The notes under the pieces are model-generated. The model worked only from the letters and a program-made list of their open reading frames with translations. It was not told the DNA's origin and made no database searches. From assembly GCF_964340395.1 (NCBI RefSeq), contig NC_135552.1, forward strand, positions 441,001-505,000: a stretch of 64,000 nt of DNA, given 5' to 3'. The DNA comes from Glandiceps talaboti. Its lineage: Eukaryota > Hemichordata > Enteropneusta > Spengelidae. Within the stretch, counting starts at the first letter, position 1; every line of letters begins with the position of its first letter. Shown one piece after another: positions 1 through 11,940 of the stretch. The position numbers and the translations under genes are program-made.

Positions 1-1076
1 TTTAGAGATAATGGAGTACATTTTTATCAGCGTCATCAATATTCAAAAAACAACACGTTTGTCATCTATTTGTAAACTCCGACAGGATTAAATACAAAAA
101 TAATCATCACAGACGTCACTTAAATCACATGTACTTAAATGATCGCCTTCGTGTGACGCTGAACTAGAACTTAGTTGAACAGCTTAGTATGTTGCGATCT
201 GTCAAACTACATTATCATGATTATATTTATAGTACTATTACTGCAACTTTGTCATATATCATGATCACGATCAGAAATCCTGTCATTTGTGTGATTTGTT
301 ATTCAAATTATACAATTATATGAAAATTACTACACTCTGAACAGTGTTGCAACTCAACCTACCAAACTTAGTTCGACCTGTCTTTGAAAAACCAAAATTT
401 TCAAGGGTATTTACAAGATGTACTGTACGTTTCTTAGATGACGCCATTTTGAATGCCGATCTTCAGATTTTCGGTAAGTTTCAGAAACAATCGGAAGCCA
501 ATGCCTCCGTTCCATTTCTCAACGTTCGGTAATGTTCGATTCACACTCGTGCTCGATCGAGTAGATCTACGCACCCGTACGTCAACTCGGCAATGCAAAA
601 ACTGATACTCCAAGTACGATAACATATTGAGTACGATCGATTCAGATCTTCTATATTTCGTTACTAATGCCAACGGAAATAACAGAGAGTTTATTTTTAA
701 GGCTCTTCTTAGAAATTTGAAATAATCAAAGTACAAAACCAATTTTGCATGTAATTTGTAAATTTTTAGCAGCAATTTGTAAATTTTTAGCAGCTGAATA
801 GCCGACCCAATTGACTGAATAGCCAGGCAATCTGGTCGGTGGCCGGCTTAAAATGAACACGCTGTTACATGAAGTGATATTAAAGAATTGATATAAGAAA
901 CATGACCAGAACAAATATTTACATGTACCACATTTTAGACAAGGCTGTATGCCATTGTAAAAAGGGATTTTTTGATACCATCACAGGGATCATTAGCTCC
1001 CAAAGAGCGGGGGAGTATGTCATGTACGATGGCTTCTTTTTTTAAAAAAAACATGACTTGCAGTATATTGTGAAAG
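1..1076. other. Intergenic or intronic AT-rich DNA, no gene seen
   Basis: Short ORFs on both strands (the longest about 110 codons) show no recognisable domain, no coherent codon pattern and no splice context. A short direct repeat of about 17 bases occurs near 765-790. Nothing else can be supported. Confidence 0.5.
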
Positions 1077-1392
1077 ATGCTTGAAAATAATGAAATGATT
1101 TGTACAACCTTTATTGTTAGACAACATCAATTTATGGAAATGGCTCGTCGTGGTCGTACACCTCTGGCAGCCTTCACAATTGCAGAAGTTGATGATGATG
1201 AGGTTGATGACAGTGCAGACCCACCGATGGCAATGAGCAATCATGAGCAAGCCGATGCAACTGAAATGGGCAGTGACGGTATCACTGGTGGATGGGAAGG
1301 TACACGTCGGAGGATGTCACTTTTACCAGAAGGTTTCAGTGCGGGTTGGACTCGACGAAGATCATCAATTGCGGACTCTATACGAAGGGTTG
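1077..1392 (+). CDS. Candidate first coding exon of the CatSper-like channel gene (unproven)
   Basis: This open frame has the composition of a real cytosolic N-terminus. From the ATG at 1140 it reads MARRGRTP, then an acidic stretch (EVDDDEVDDSADPP) and two basic, serine-rich patches (TRRRMSLL, TRRRSS), with no hydrophobic segment. ATGs at 1077, 1134 and 1140 are possible starts; a TTGCAG acceptor-like site lies at about 1060. A weak donor (AGG|GTTGGT after 1392) would end the exon in phase 0, and the next recognised exon at 23355 begins in phase 0, giving ...DSIRR joined to FSDTLRL. The frame otherwise runs only four codons further to a stop. Linkage to the channel gene across 22 kb is inference; it could be an unrelated small gene or a chance frame. 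Confidence 0.35.
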
Positions 1393-1403
1393 GTACCTTA
1401 TAA

Positions 1404-2040
1404 TAAAATTAACTTAGTAGCCAACAATGAACAAGTATAATCACAGGGCACTCAGGCTTGGTTAGTTATGTTTACGAAAACAAACAAGCAAACAAAATAA
1501 ACAAACAATAAATAAATAAATACATAAATGAATGAATGAATGAATAAATATTGACAAGCATCAACAAGAGAAATCATTATCAACAACAAGAATTACTATA
1601 TGTTTTGAATGGCCACAATTGTACATACCCCACAAGGGATGTGACTGATCCCTACCAAATGCGAGTAATATATTTGAAATCTTGAAATTATTACCAATTT
1701 GACTTCTGATCTGTAAAAATTTCTAGAACACACGTGCTTAGAACTCACATATTTGCCATGTGCCATTGATGTCATAGTCAACGAGAATGCAGCAATTCTG
1801 ATTATTTCTAAGCCTTACCATCTTGCATTGAAAAAATCTTGTTAGATGTTCATAACTCCCAGGCACTCAATTTGAATGGACCAATCACATAACCTGATTT
1901 GATCACTATGGCTGTGGCTGTTTGTCGTACAAGTTTGGGAATAACCATCTCTAATCAAAACATAGGAACCCGGTACACACAGTTACTAAACATGACACAC
2001 TAAACTGAGATGGATTGACCTACTTAATTGCGAAAAATGC
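1404..2040. other. Non-coding, with a short AAAT/AATG microsatellite
   Basis: About 1480-1555 is a run of aaacaaac, aataaata and aatgaatg units. The rest shows no gene or structured repeat that I can identify. Confidence 0.5.
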
Positions 2041-2650
2041 ATTCGTGTGTGCGCGTGTGTAAAAAACTTAAAGTAAAAAAACCGCTGGACTGATTGCCAT
2101 GATATTTGGTGGGTGTATTGGGTGTGTAGTTGGGAAATTGTTCAAATTAAAATGATCTTGCCACCAGTTTGTGATTTGGCTAAAAAAAATGTGGCTTTTG
2201 GTCAAAAAACTCAAAAACTACTGGGCAGATTGGTTTGAAATACGGTTGCAACATTCTTAACGGTGTTTAGATTAAGCATTGTTCACGACAAGATGATCCC
2301 ATCAGTGATATGCAAATTAGGGCTAAAAATGTGTCTTTTAAATTTTGGTAAAAAATCTTTAATCCCAAAACTTTTGAACTGAAATTTAATGGGGATTCAT
2401 CTGGGGGTGTATAGATGAAGAAATATTAAGCATATATAATGATTTCATCAGTGATATGCAAATTAAGTGTAAAAATGTAAATTTCACTCAAAAAGCATAT
2501 CTCAAAAAGTACTTGATCAATGAGACCGAGACTTGGTGAGCAGTTTCTAGAAGTGTTATTCTGCAGATTTTCTACGAAAACATTTTGGCACAATTGGCCC
2601 TAGCAACCATGTCCATGCCCTTTGCAACAACCAAATGGCAGTAGATTTTG
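2041..2650 (+). repeat. Family A dispersed repeat, head fragment
   Basis: It shares phrases such as 'accgctggactgattgcca', 'gatatgcaaattagggct' and 'ctagcaaccatg' with the copies at 20480-21735, 37716-38890 and 52791-54045. This copy holds the non-tandem head section and stops after the first 'caaccaaatggcagta' unit, so it is truncated and lacks the roughly 100-bp tandem tail. Confidence 0.7.
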
Positions 2651-4923
2651 GTTAAGGAAGGATGATAGGTAACATTAAAAGTAATGTCAGTTTGATCAAT
2701 AGTGATTTTTTGCCAAATATATTTATTATGCTCTTAGAAATTGAAAAGAAAATGTGGGGTCGCCGCATTTGTTTTTTTAGAAACGCTGGAAGAACAACAT
2801 GCACTCCTAAATGTTTTAAATGAAAATTAATTTTCATCTTTATATGTCATTAACAAATAAATTTGAATGTGTATTTCCCATATCAATAGCTTTTTACCTA
2901 GCCATATATATGTACTATATAGGAAAAGTGGTATTTCATCATTTAAAAAAAAAAAAAAGATTTCCTGGGTATTTACCATAAGCCTAGTCACTTGACTTTA
3001 TTTTTAAAAATGTTATAATTTGACTGAAATATCTCTCTTCATGTAATGTCAATTTCATGACAATGTGACAAGATGTAGACTTTATCATGTACTTCTAGAG
3101 AATAAAACAAAAATTGTTGGTCAGCACACTAGTTTTTGCACTAATCAATGAATTGTGTATCAGTCCTGTCATCCTAGGGACAATTCTGTATTCTCTCAAT
3201 CTCACCACCTGAGGGCACCATACCATGTTAAATGCAACTGCTTCCCTTTCTCGTCCATTGATCAATGGTAATTTAGTATTAACTCGTGCACTTTTTAGCC
3301 ATGGCTATTGTAATGCTTGTTCTCACCATTTTCATAAGGGTTCACCAAGATAACTGATAATTTTAAGACAACTGTTCAAAGTTGAATGTGTTGATGAGCT
3401 GTGAAAATCTAAGGAATTCCAAAGCAGTATATTGATCATCTACAGATATCCCAACTTTCCATAGACCAGTTCTGTTTGGGCATGTTTTAATATAGTAGAG
3501 TCATCTGTCAGTAATTGGAATGTAATGGATGTAAAATGTGTAAGTTTTCCGAGGAAGCATAATACACGACTTTGATTTCCATAAAACTGTAAATAAAACT
3601 GGTATGCATTTGCAAGCAAAAGCGTAGTTCCAGGGCACAGTAAGGTAAGAACAAGCATGAAGGCCCTGTCTGAGTTAGCATCTAAAAAAAATAAGGAAAA
3701 GTCATAGAGGACTCTGATACCTCCGTCAGAGAGATACATGCTACATGCAACACCATGTACCAACAACATGCGGCAAGCACATAGTAAAAGCATGATTTGA
3801 TTAGACAGTTTTGTAAAAAATAAACATGTCTTCTGTCAAATTTTTGGTAGTCGTGTCTTTGCTGACATGACGTACGTGCCACTGTCCACATATACATGTA
3901 CGTATCTCGGCCTCTCTGTAAATTGCTGTTGACATTCATTTCACTCAGAACAACACGATAAAAACGTCTTGAATTGTTCACGATAGTTTAAATAATATTG
4001 ATGTCAACAGACATCATTGACAAACAAATTTGTCACTAGACAAAAACTAGACTCGATTGGTATATCGCTACCACATAGTAGTCAAGTACGCTCGACTTCG
4101 GAGCAAGTCGCTGTACCCGAAGGACCGGCCCGATCGGCCAGGAGGAGTATAAGTTTACACGTTGAAGCACATGTCGTGTGATTGTATGTTGGCGAGTCTA
4201 TGCCAATTGTTTTTGGTAAATACAGAATGATGGATTTCGTAAATAGGACAAATTTAATATTCATCATCACAGAGCTTTAGCCGTTCATACGTTCAAGGGG
4301 TGTGGATAGAAAATCATTGAACGATCTTGAACACAAGAAATCGTGTACTTGTACAGTGCAAGGTCACCGGAAGTACCATACTTTGAGTGACTCATGTACA
4401 TGTAGTTTTGACTTGCACTTGTGAATTTAGTTTGCAGTCAATTTACCTAATACTGTTAAAAACTGTCCCACATGATGAAATATTTTGCTATCCGTTAAAA
4501 ACAATTTTCGCGTTTTCAAATTTGTGTTACGATCAAAGCAACCAAATTATGAATCATTGAAATTTGAATGCGTAAACACGTAACCTTTGGACTCAGCATT
4601 TAAACATGACCCCTCAACACCACAACTTTTAGTACAGTACCACCTCCAACACGATATTGTCAGCTATCAAAAGTTTTTAGCTTACGCAAGTAGCGACAGA
4701 GGTAGGTGGTCCCACACGGCTCGCGTTTGCCGAAATGCATGCTGGGAAACCTGGGAAAAAACTGTGTAGGGGCCCCCTATAGAGTTGTAAACCGGAAGTG
4801 GATAGAAAGTAAGAAACATTGGTAAACCATTAGTTCCAGGTCTGGAACTAATTATCTAACAATTGTTTATATAGTATGAATGTGTGCACTATGCACATTA
4901 TTACAAGTTTTACAGTGAACTAT
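2651..4923. other. Unique-looking AT-rich DNA, no gene seen
   Basis: Overlapping minus-strand ORFs at 3440-3981 (117 and 99 codons) have no recognisable domain and are judged chance. No RNA gene or structured repeat is apparent. Confidence 0.45.
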
Positions 4924-5462
4924 TCAAATCTCACTAACTCTGTCATACAGTGAACTATTCAAAATCTCACTTACACTGTTATACAGTGAACTATTCAAAA
5001 TCTCACTTACACTGTTATACAGTGAACTATTCAAAATCTCACTAACTCTGTCATACAGTGAACTATTCAAAATCTCACTAACACTGTTATACTGTAACAG
5101 TGAACTATTCAAAGTCTCACTAACACTGTTATACAGTGAACTATTCAAAATCTCACTAACTCTGTCATACAGTGAACTATTCAAAGTCTCACTAACACTG
5201 TTATACAGTGAACTATTCAAAGTCTCACTAACACTGTTATACAGTGAACTATTCAAAGTCTCACTAACACTGTTATACAGTGAACTATTCAAAATCTCAC
5301 TAACTCTGTCATACAGTGAACTATTCAAAGTCTCACTAACACTGTTATACAGTGAACTATTCAAAGTCTCACTAACACTGTGATACAGTGAACTATTCAA
5401 AGTCTCACTAACACTGTTATACAGTGAACTATTCAAAGTCTCACTAACTCTGTCATACAGTG
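4924..5462. repeat. 36-bp minisatellite, about 15 units
   Basis: The unit is about 36 bp, containing 'tacagtgaactattcaaa' followed by 'tctcactaacactgtta', with a few alternating variants (aactctgtca / acactgtta; aaaatc / aaagtc) and one unit with a small insertion near 5094. Because 36 is a multiple of three, the array stays open on the minus strand as a 12-residue repeat (NSSLYNSVSETL). No start context or flanking exon supports translation. Confidence 0.9.
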
Positions 5463-5470
5463 TATATATA

Positions 5471-5547
<77 letters not shown>

Positions 5548-5570
5548 ATATATATATATTTATATATAAT
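5463..5570. repeat. (TA)n microsatellite
   Basis: About 100 bp of almost pure TA dinucleotide directly abuts the 36-bp minisatellite. Confidence 0.95.
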
Positions 5571-6039
5571 GATAAGGATATATAAACCCAAATGTGTGGA
5601 ATGTTAATTATTCTGATAAAGCTAACTCATGTTGTGAGACTAGCTGAAAAGTCAAACCTTCTTGTACTTAATTATTACTGAGTTATTTGTATTACACAAG
5701 TAAGAATGTAACCTAAACATTTGAAATGATATACTGAAATGAAATGATAGAATGGTCATTGCATTCAAAGATAACTGTTCTCTCAATGTTTAGAGCTTGA
5801 ATAATATTTCTAGTTCAGTTGGTGCGCTTTTTCTGAACCAATGGAATGGAGTTTTTTTTTTACATGACCTCCCACTGGTAAAACTTATTTATGCTATCAT
5901 TTGTTCACCAAGACACATTTTTTTCTAAGAATCAGTGACAAACATCGGCGTGGCTATGGAATGTTTGTATCTGTTGACAAAGGAATAAAGTAGGAGCGAT
6001 GTATTTAACACACATCCACGATACAAGCTACAGATTTTA
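5571..6039. other. Non-coding, no feature seen
   Basis: AT-rich sequence between the TA tract and the LINE 3' end. No gene or repeat identified. Confidence 0.45.
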
Positions 6040-6109
6040 ATCATGATTTACTATAATGATTTACTATGATCGCCATGGACGAAACCATGGCAAGACAGGG
6101 AAGGAAGCC

Positions 6110-7089
6110 TTAAAGGCTTAGATAATCCCCCTTTTTGTTCTTATACTGATCGAGTCTAATTTTAAAGTCACACACAGTCTTGGCTTGAATAACGTATTCA
6201 CTGACAGGTAAATTATTCCAATGAGATATAGTTCGTTGAGTGAAGAAATACTTCCTGGCGTCCAATCTGACCACGGATTTAGCAAGTTTGAGAGAATGTC
6301 CTCTGGTTCTGCTTGACGGAACACGAGTGAATAGTTTATGTGCAGGAACTTTGTCAAAAAGTTTCATAATCCCAAAGACTTGAATTAGGTTGCCTCGAAG
6401 TCTTCTTTCCTCCAGTGTAGTTAATTTAAGTGCCTTCAGCCTGTCGTCGTAACACAAGTTCTGTAGTTCTGGTATCTTAGTAGCGCTTCTTTGAATCTTT
6501 TCCAGTAGATCAATGTCTTTCTTGTAATATGGGTTCCAGCACTGAACTGCATACTCCAAATGTGGTCTCACTAATGAGTTGTATAATTTCATGATGATAT
6601 ATTTCGATTTGTAGGTTATGTTCCTTTTAATGAGTCCAAGTGTTCTGTTTGCTTTCCTTGCTGCTGATGCACACTGATTACTGGGATTTAGTGAATTATG
6701 GACTAAAACACCCAAATCCTTTTCTTCTGACACAACATTCAACTGATTGTCATTCATTGTATAACTATATTCTGGATTTGTCACACCAGTGTGCATTACC
6801 TTGCACTTGTCCACATTGAATGCCATTTGCCAATCTAAAGACCACTGTGTTAAACTGATTAAGTCCTCTTGGAAACTATCTTTTTCTTCCATGGAGTTTA
6901 CAGCTGTACAAAGTTTAGTGTCATCAGCAAATTTCAGTATATAGGATTTCACTGCATTGTCAATGTCATTTATATAGATTAAGAATAATATTGGCCCCAA
7001 CACTGACTCCTGTGGTACACCACTGGTGACAGGCAACCACTTGGATTCTGTTCCTTTTAGCACTGCCCGCTGAGATCTATCGGATAGCC
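6110..7089 (-). pseudogene. LINE reverse transcriptase, C-terminal two thirds
   Basis: Minus-strand frame beginning WLSDRSQRAVLKG and ending at a stop at 6110. The palm is visible: the SGVPQ.SVLGPILFLIYIND block (normally SGVPQGS, here E for G), then the catalytic box FADDTKL, followed by the thumb-like WQMAFNVDKCKVMH and the LG.L region. The tail (RTISHWNNLPVSEYV, then the final LDQYKNKKG) is typical of CR1/L2/Rex C-termini. The fragment is open but lacks its upstream fingers, which lie 4.9 kb away at 11966-12612. The computed open frame continues past 7089 into the GTGCAC repeats; that part is not RT. Confidence 0.85.
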
Positions 7090-7092
7090 ATT

Positions 7093-7127
7093 CCCTTACT
7101 AAAATTCTGCTCCACCGGGTGCACCCG
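7093..7127 (+). repeat. Left terminal inverted repeat of the 4.87-kb element
   Basis: Starts CCCTTACT and reaches the shared CCGGGTGCACCCG block. It pairs with 11928-11962; mismatches cluster in the middle 12 bases. Confidence 0.75.
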
Positions 7128-7425
7128 AAACCCACCCGGATTACCCACCCTGGGTGTAATTGGGGTGCACCCGAAAGTCTCCACATTTCGCCACCCCCCG
7201 AGTGCACCCGAAATGCTGGTGGATTTTGGGTGCACCCGAAACACACAGTACAAACCCACCCGAAAGTCTCCACATTTCGCCACCCCCCGGGTGCACCCGA
7301 AATGCTGGTGGATTTGGGGTGCACCCGAAACACACCAGTACAAACCCACCCCAAACACACCCAAAAGTACCAACATTTCACCACACTCCAGTGCACCCGA
7401 AAAATACTGGTAGATTTGGGGTGGC
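7115..7425. repeat. Left subterminal GTGCACCC array
   Basis: Repeated phrases 'gtgcacccgaaa', 'aatgctggtggat' and 'ctccacatttcgccacc' recur with spacings of tens of bases, and the core GGGTGCACCC is self-complementary. The array is open in several frames on both strands, which creates spurious ORFs of 64-135 codons. Subterminal arrays of this type are commonly transposase-binding sites; that role is inferred here. Confidence 0.8.
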
Positions 7426-8438
7426 AAGACTGGAAAATGTGGAAACATGGTTTTGAGATCACCAATATCAAATATGGTAGTTTGGAATCGATGGAAAGGA
7501 ACCCTCCAATTCCAATAAAAAGGTGAACATTAGGTGCACATTTTCCTTTCCTACATATCTAACCCATGATTTTCACAACTTATTAATAGGTCCATAGCTT
7601 AATTATTATCATACTCCAATGGTTGACGTTAATTGCAAATTAAGGTTACTGCATGTATATGCTGAAATAATACAATATACTTTAATCCTTATACATGTGG
7701 ACAACGTATTCAACAAAGAGAGGGATATATATGTAAGTACTTACACCTTTATTCATGGTAAAAAAAACACATTAGAGTAGCCTGAGAAATATTGCATGAA
7801 AAGTAATAATCCGGTAGAAATGATAATTAGCATAAATACACTTACAGTACTGTATAAGTTGCTGTCCTGAAAGATAGTAGTACATACATTTAAAAATATA
7901 AATTGTTGGCATAGTTTGTACATATAGAAGATTACAATGCAAATGAGTAAAATGTGGTCAATAAAAATGGAAGCTTTAGCAACCCTGTCTTGAAAATGTC
8001 AAAGTTAAATAAAAAATAGGCAAAATATATCAATATGTGTGTTTATCTTATAAATGATAGAATAAAATGTTTGTGCTCTTCTCAAACAAAATGCATCCTT
8101 TAGCAATCCGTAGCATTGTACTGCAGGTAGTATTAAATCACCTACTATTAAAAACATCTATGTACCACCATATTTGTGCAGTTAAAAGGAAAAGTATCAT
8201 CTATAGAAATGAGAGCTGTGATTTTAACAGATCTTACAAAGTGAAAATGCCACTTTAATACCTGTATTGCACAGTCATGTATATCTGTCCTGAAATGGTC
8301 AAACTGATATGAATACCAATTAATGCAACACAATAAAATGCTTATATTTTTAGATGTAGCAGAAAAATGAATATTCTTTACAAAAACTGTTTACACATAG
8401 GACTGAATGTGTTACTCTGTCTGAAAAATGTAAAATTA

Positions 8439-8536
8439 TCAAAATATTGCCAAAAAACTATTCGAAGTAGTGGAGTATGTCCTCTTAATCCTGTAGTATG
8501 TTTCCTCATAAACCTTGTGTGTTTTCCGAACAAAGG
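8439..8536 (-). CDS. Possible terminal exon within the 4.87-kb element, unknown protein
   Basis: A minus-strand pyrimidine-rich acceptor (CTTTCAACAG) precedes an open segment reading FVRKTHKVYEETYYRIKRTY and ending at a TGA. Its entry phase (two bases before the first full codon) fits the exit phase of the segment at 9179-9261, so the two could be consecutive exons. Lysine/arginine/tyrosine-rich; no domain recognised. Could be chance. Confidence 0.3.
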
Positions 8537-9178
8537 CTGTTGAAAGGAAAATATAAAAGCATTATAAAAATATTGAATTTCATTTGACAGAAATATATAA
8601 ACCACTAGAACTAACCATGCACATCAATAATTGTATTTCAAAGCACATGATTTGTGCATGTGCGTGTGGCCTCGCTGTACTTCTTAAAGCACAGGATGGA
8701 AACAAAATAACCAGCAGACAACAAAAACAACAGGCTGGGATCAAAATTTAGATGTGAAAATTATTTGTTCAATTCAACAACTTGGAAATTTTGCTGGAAT
8801 GTAAAAAAAAGAAGAAACAGGTTGTTTTTATAACTGTATAACTAGCATAACAGAAGTGGAAATAGAACAGTACACAGCAGTTATTCAGTAAAGGGACTGC
8901 AGCTGATGCTTACCAGGCACACTTCATGAAACCGCTTACACCTTGATTTTTTATACGTTGAACATAAATTTCCTTCATCCCCAAATCATTGATGTCAAAA
9001 AATAATTGTAAGAAACAAAAATTCCACTGCAGTTAATAATAACTTTAGGGTGATCTGAAATGCCAGGTTTTCTCTTCTTTCAGTAAAAAAATTTGATGGT
9101 ATTAGTTAATTTGGAACTATCGTTGATTGAAAAAGACTTTCCATGTAAAATGCCATCATACATATATATATAACTCAC

Positions 9179-9261
9179 CCACAACAGCAAACTTTATATC
9201 CACATCTATGCCCTTCTTGTCATTCTTGCCCTTTACATTCATGGTGATTAATTCCTCTTTA
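9179..9261 (-). CDS. Possible internal exon within the 4.87-kb element, unknown protein
   Basis: Flanked on the minus strand by TTTTTTTTACAG and by GTGAGT, both good splice signals. The 83-nt segment reads KEELITMNVKGKNDKKGIDV then DIKFAVV, a basic/acidic mix typical of a soluble protein. It needs a preceding exon ending in phase 2; the segment at 10110-10250 ends in phase 1, so at least one exon is missing or the model is wrong. No family recognised. Confidence 0.4.
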
Positions 9262-10109
9262 CTGTAAAAAAAACTCTCATTAGGAACCGTGCACTTGCTG
9301 TGGCACTTTTCTTAACCTTTTTTTCAGCCGAGTCTTTGGCAGGTAAACATCAATTATGTCGGTCAACTGTTCATACTACAAAATAAAGAAAAAACAAACA
9401 CAAAACACATTTATAACACAGTGTATAACTTAACAACAAGTATACAGGTTCATGGAGTTGTTCAGCTATATGTTATGCATTTTATCACATGATCTGGACA
9501 CAATTATGACAAATATATGTACAAATTCAATAGAAAAGTGACATGAACTTTTACAATTATTGGCTCAAATCAGCAGTACAACACTTAGACAGTAACTAAT
9601 TCAATCAGGGGACAATGAATAACTACCCTTTCAATATTAACCATACAAATTACTAAATGACGGCTTGCAAAGTTTATGGATGAGATCGACCCCTGATTGA
9701 CATGTACAATGTATGGTTAACACTTTACTGTGGTTGTCTAATTGAAAAACTATATTTCGGTTTCAAAAAAAGTACAGTTTTAACATGTTGACAGTTTCAA
9801 AGCCAAACCATCACTGAAAAGTTTAACTTGTCACTACACCACCTATAGATAATATTGACCACTAATTTACAGATACAATGTCTATTTATAAGTCACTGAG
9901 TAATTATTACAGAAAATATATGTGGTTACTTTATGGAAAAAAAGTTGCAGCTATTTTAGCTTTAAGTATGGCAATAGCCTGCCTTCCACAGCATCAAGCT
10001 ATTGAAAACACAAATTTTCTATTAAAAAAAAGAAAAAAAGTACAATTGATTTGACAAAGATAGTTCAGAAGGTGGAGTTGTTCAAATTTACATTGTAAGT
10101 CATACTTAC

Positions 10110-10250
10110 AGCCTTTCTCCTCAACAACACTTTCATAATATTGTCTATCATGTGGCCAGATGGCTTTTATGATATTTCCATTTTTTCTTACTTCATCACT
10201 CTTCACGATTAGGTAAGCTCTATCCTCCACAAATTGAACCAGCTGAAATT
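10110..10250 (-). CDS. Possible second exon of an unrecognised gene in the 4.87-kb element
   Basis: Acceptor TTTCTCTGTTAAG and donor GTAAGT on the minus strand bound a 141-nt segment. Joined in phase to 10703-10751 it reads on as EFQLVQFVEDRAYLIVKSDE, then VRKNGNIIKAIWPHDRQYYE. The 'VQFVEDRAYLIV' pattern recalls the short N-terminal domain seen in some BEN-domain proteins (for example BEND5-like), but this is a weak resemblance by eye and no BEN domain itself is visible. It sits inside the transposon, so it may be element-encoded or captured from the host. Confidence 0.45.
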
Positions 10251-10702
10251 CTTAACAGAGAAATGTACATTTGTAAATACTTGTGATCAGTTTCTAAAGG
10301 CATCTTTTGGCGGGGCATCATAACCAGTCTATCAACAGATATCTTAATTCCTATTGGAGGAGTGCATGTTTTTTATTACATAACATTTGTTGCTTCTTGA
10401 CATTTGAGTTTTTCTACTATTTTCCCCTACATTATCTTGCTGAAAATAGTTGTATGTCAGTCAAAGTGGTATTTCGAGTATGACGATCAAACATATATAG
10501 ACTCTATGCTTGCAAAAAACGATTAGTGAGTCTTATTGTAAAATATGCCTTTTGATTGCATTTAGTTTCCTTAAATTTAATCCCGCGAATAATACATGCA
10601 ATGATGCATACCTACATCGTTGTCTAGTCTAACTCACTCTACGTCAAAATTAACGAAGTTTCTGAAAGTAACCAATTGTTGAAAGGGTAAGAATATACGT
10701 AC

Positions 10703-10751
10703 CTTGATCACCAAACAGTGTCTTGGGCGTCCTTGAGCGTTTTGGGGGCAT
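10703..10751 (-). CDS. Possible first coding exon of the same unrecognised gene
   Basis: An ATG on the minus strand begins MPPKRSRTPKTLFGDQ, a short basic leader of the kind common at the start of nuclear proteins, and ends at a consensus donor (AAG|GTACGT) in phase 1. That phase fits the segment at 10110-10250. The upstream context includes CAAAATGC, an acceptable start context. No function can be assigned. Confidence 0.45.
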
Positions 10752-10964
10752 TTTGTCTCTTGAGTACTTGATAAAATCGAAATGTTTCGTCTATGTCTTG
10801 AGCAATATGGCCGTTGAAATTATTTTAGGCGCGTAACTCATAACCTTTGTCCCCTTATTAAAGAAAGTGATCAAATTCTTTGACAGTGCGTAGATTTTCA
10901 ACATTACATTTTGAACAGAAAGGGTTGAAAGCAAGTAATAAACAAAAATTATTTTAAAAATTAC

Positions 10965-11108
10965 CTTTCCAATGAGAAAATTGCAAAAAGCTACCACCAC
11001 TTCCGCCCCTTTCCCAGCAAACCCTGTGGTGTTTGTACCGGCATATTGACCTTCGATTTGATACACACGCATAATGGCATCGGAAAGTGACAGCAGAGTT
11101 TCTGACAT
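10965..11108 (-). CDS. Possible 48-codon first exon of an unrecognised gene in the 4.87-kb element
   Basis: Starts MSETLLSLSDAIMRVYQIEG and ends at a consensus donor (AAG|GTAATT) in phase 0 after 48 codons. The second half (NTTGFAGKGAEVVVAF) looks like folded globular protein rather than repeat translation. It could be the start of a separate gene from the one at 10751, or an alternative first exon; no phase-0 acceptor is obvious downstream. It lies 53 bp from, and divergent to, the plus-strand ORF at 11162. Confidence 0.35.
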
Positions 11109-11161
11109 AAATACGCACAGCCGACCAAAGAGAAAATGGGGTTCGTATATGAGTTACCCTA

Positions 11162-11542
11162 ATGACCTTATGTCCTAGTGAAATTCTGTGTTTCGATTCA
11201 TGTATATGTCAGATACCTGTGTATGTTGCCTTGGTGGATAAATTTAAAGCCAGGCATGACCTTAAGGAGTCTATTGTAGAAGATAGTGTGACCACAGCAA
11301 CCTTAAATCATGTAATTCCAGTTGATAGAGAATATACAGAGTTGATGTGTATTAATATAGATAGTATCCTACAGTGTTGTTTTTATGTAGACTGTAACAG
11401 ATCTGAATGTAATTTTGTATGCTTATTCCCAAATTATATTGGATTAAAAATGACATCTAACATGTGGATTATTGCCAACAATATTGTGATAGCAAATTTA
11501 AGTTCAAGTATTGTTGACATTACAGTGCAACCCAAATTTTAA
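11162..11542 (+). CDS. Unrecognised 126-aa ORF in the 4.87-kb element
   Basis: Complete frame from MTLCPSEILC to PKF and a stop, with AATAAA overlapping the end (11541-11546) and a second AATAAA about 12 bp on, both suitable polyadenylation signals. It is cysteine-rich (eleven Cys) and resembles the C-terminal part of a globular protein rather than a repeat. It may be the last exon of a longer plus-strand gene: no good initiator context is seen and the minus-strand exon start lies only 53 bp away. No family recognised. Confidence 0.4.
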   Translation: MTLCPSEILCFDSCICQIPVYVALVDKFKARHDLKESIVEDSVTTATLNHVIPVDREYTELMCINIDSILQCCFYVDCNRSECNFVCLFPNYIGLKMTSNMWIIANNIVIANLSSSIVDITVQPKF

Positions 11543-11559
11543 TAAAAGTCATGAATAAA

Positions 11560-11940
11560 GAAGTGGTGTGTTTGAGTGTGTAAATCTTGGATGAAAGTCC
11601 AAAAGTGGTGCTTTTCGGGTGTGTAAATAAGACCAAAATTTTTTAAAGTCCAAAAGTGGTGGGATTGAGGTGTGTAAATGTAATCTAAAAATTTTCTATG
11701 TCCAATATTGGTGGGTTTGAGGTGTGTAAATGTAATCTAAAAATGTTCCATGTTCAAAATTGGTGGGTTTGGGATGTGTTCGATGTACAGGAGGTGGGTT
11801 TGTGGTGCACCTCAAACACACTAGACCATCCGGGTGTGTTTGAGGTGCACCCGAAACCTACCTCTTTTTCTGAAGCGGGTGTGTAACAGGTGGGTAGTAA
11901 GTGGGTTTTATAGGTTCTGGTGTGTTGCGGGTGCACCCGG
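11560..11940. repeat. Right subterminal array of GTGTGTTTGAGG / GTGCACC units
   Basis: Repeats of 'aggtgtgtaaatgtaatct' and 'tccaatattggtgggttt'-like phrases about 60 bp apart, then closer to the end 'gtttgaggtgcacc' and its reverse complement. Together with the left array it frames the element; the two arrays are in inverted orientation. Confidence 0.75.

Noticed and set aside
3440-3981. Minus-strand ORFs of 117 and 99 codons
   Set aside because: No domain, no splice or start context, and the two overlap in different frames.
7077-7526. Overlapping ORFs of 64-135 codons on both strands in the GTGCACCC region, and the N-terminal 120 residues of the 453-codon minus ORF
   Set aside because: They are translations of the subterminal repeat array, which avoids stops in several frames; the true RT starts only at about 7089.
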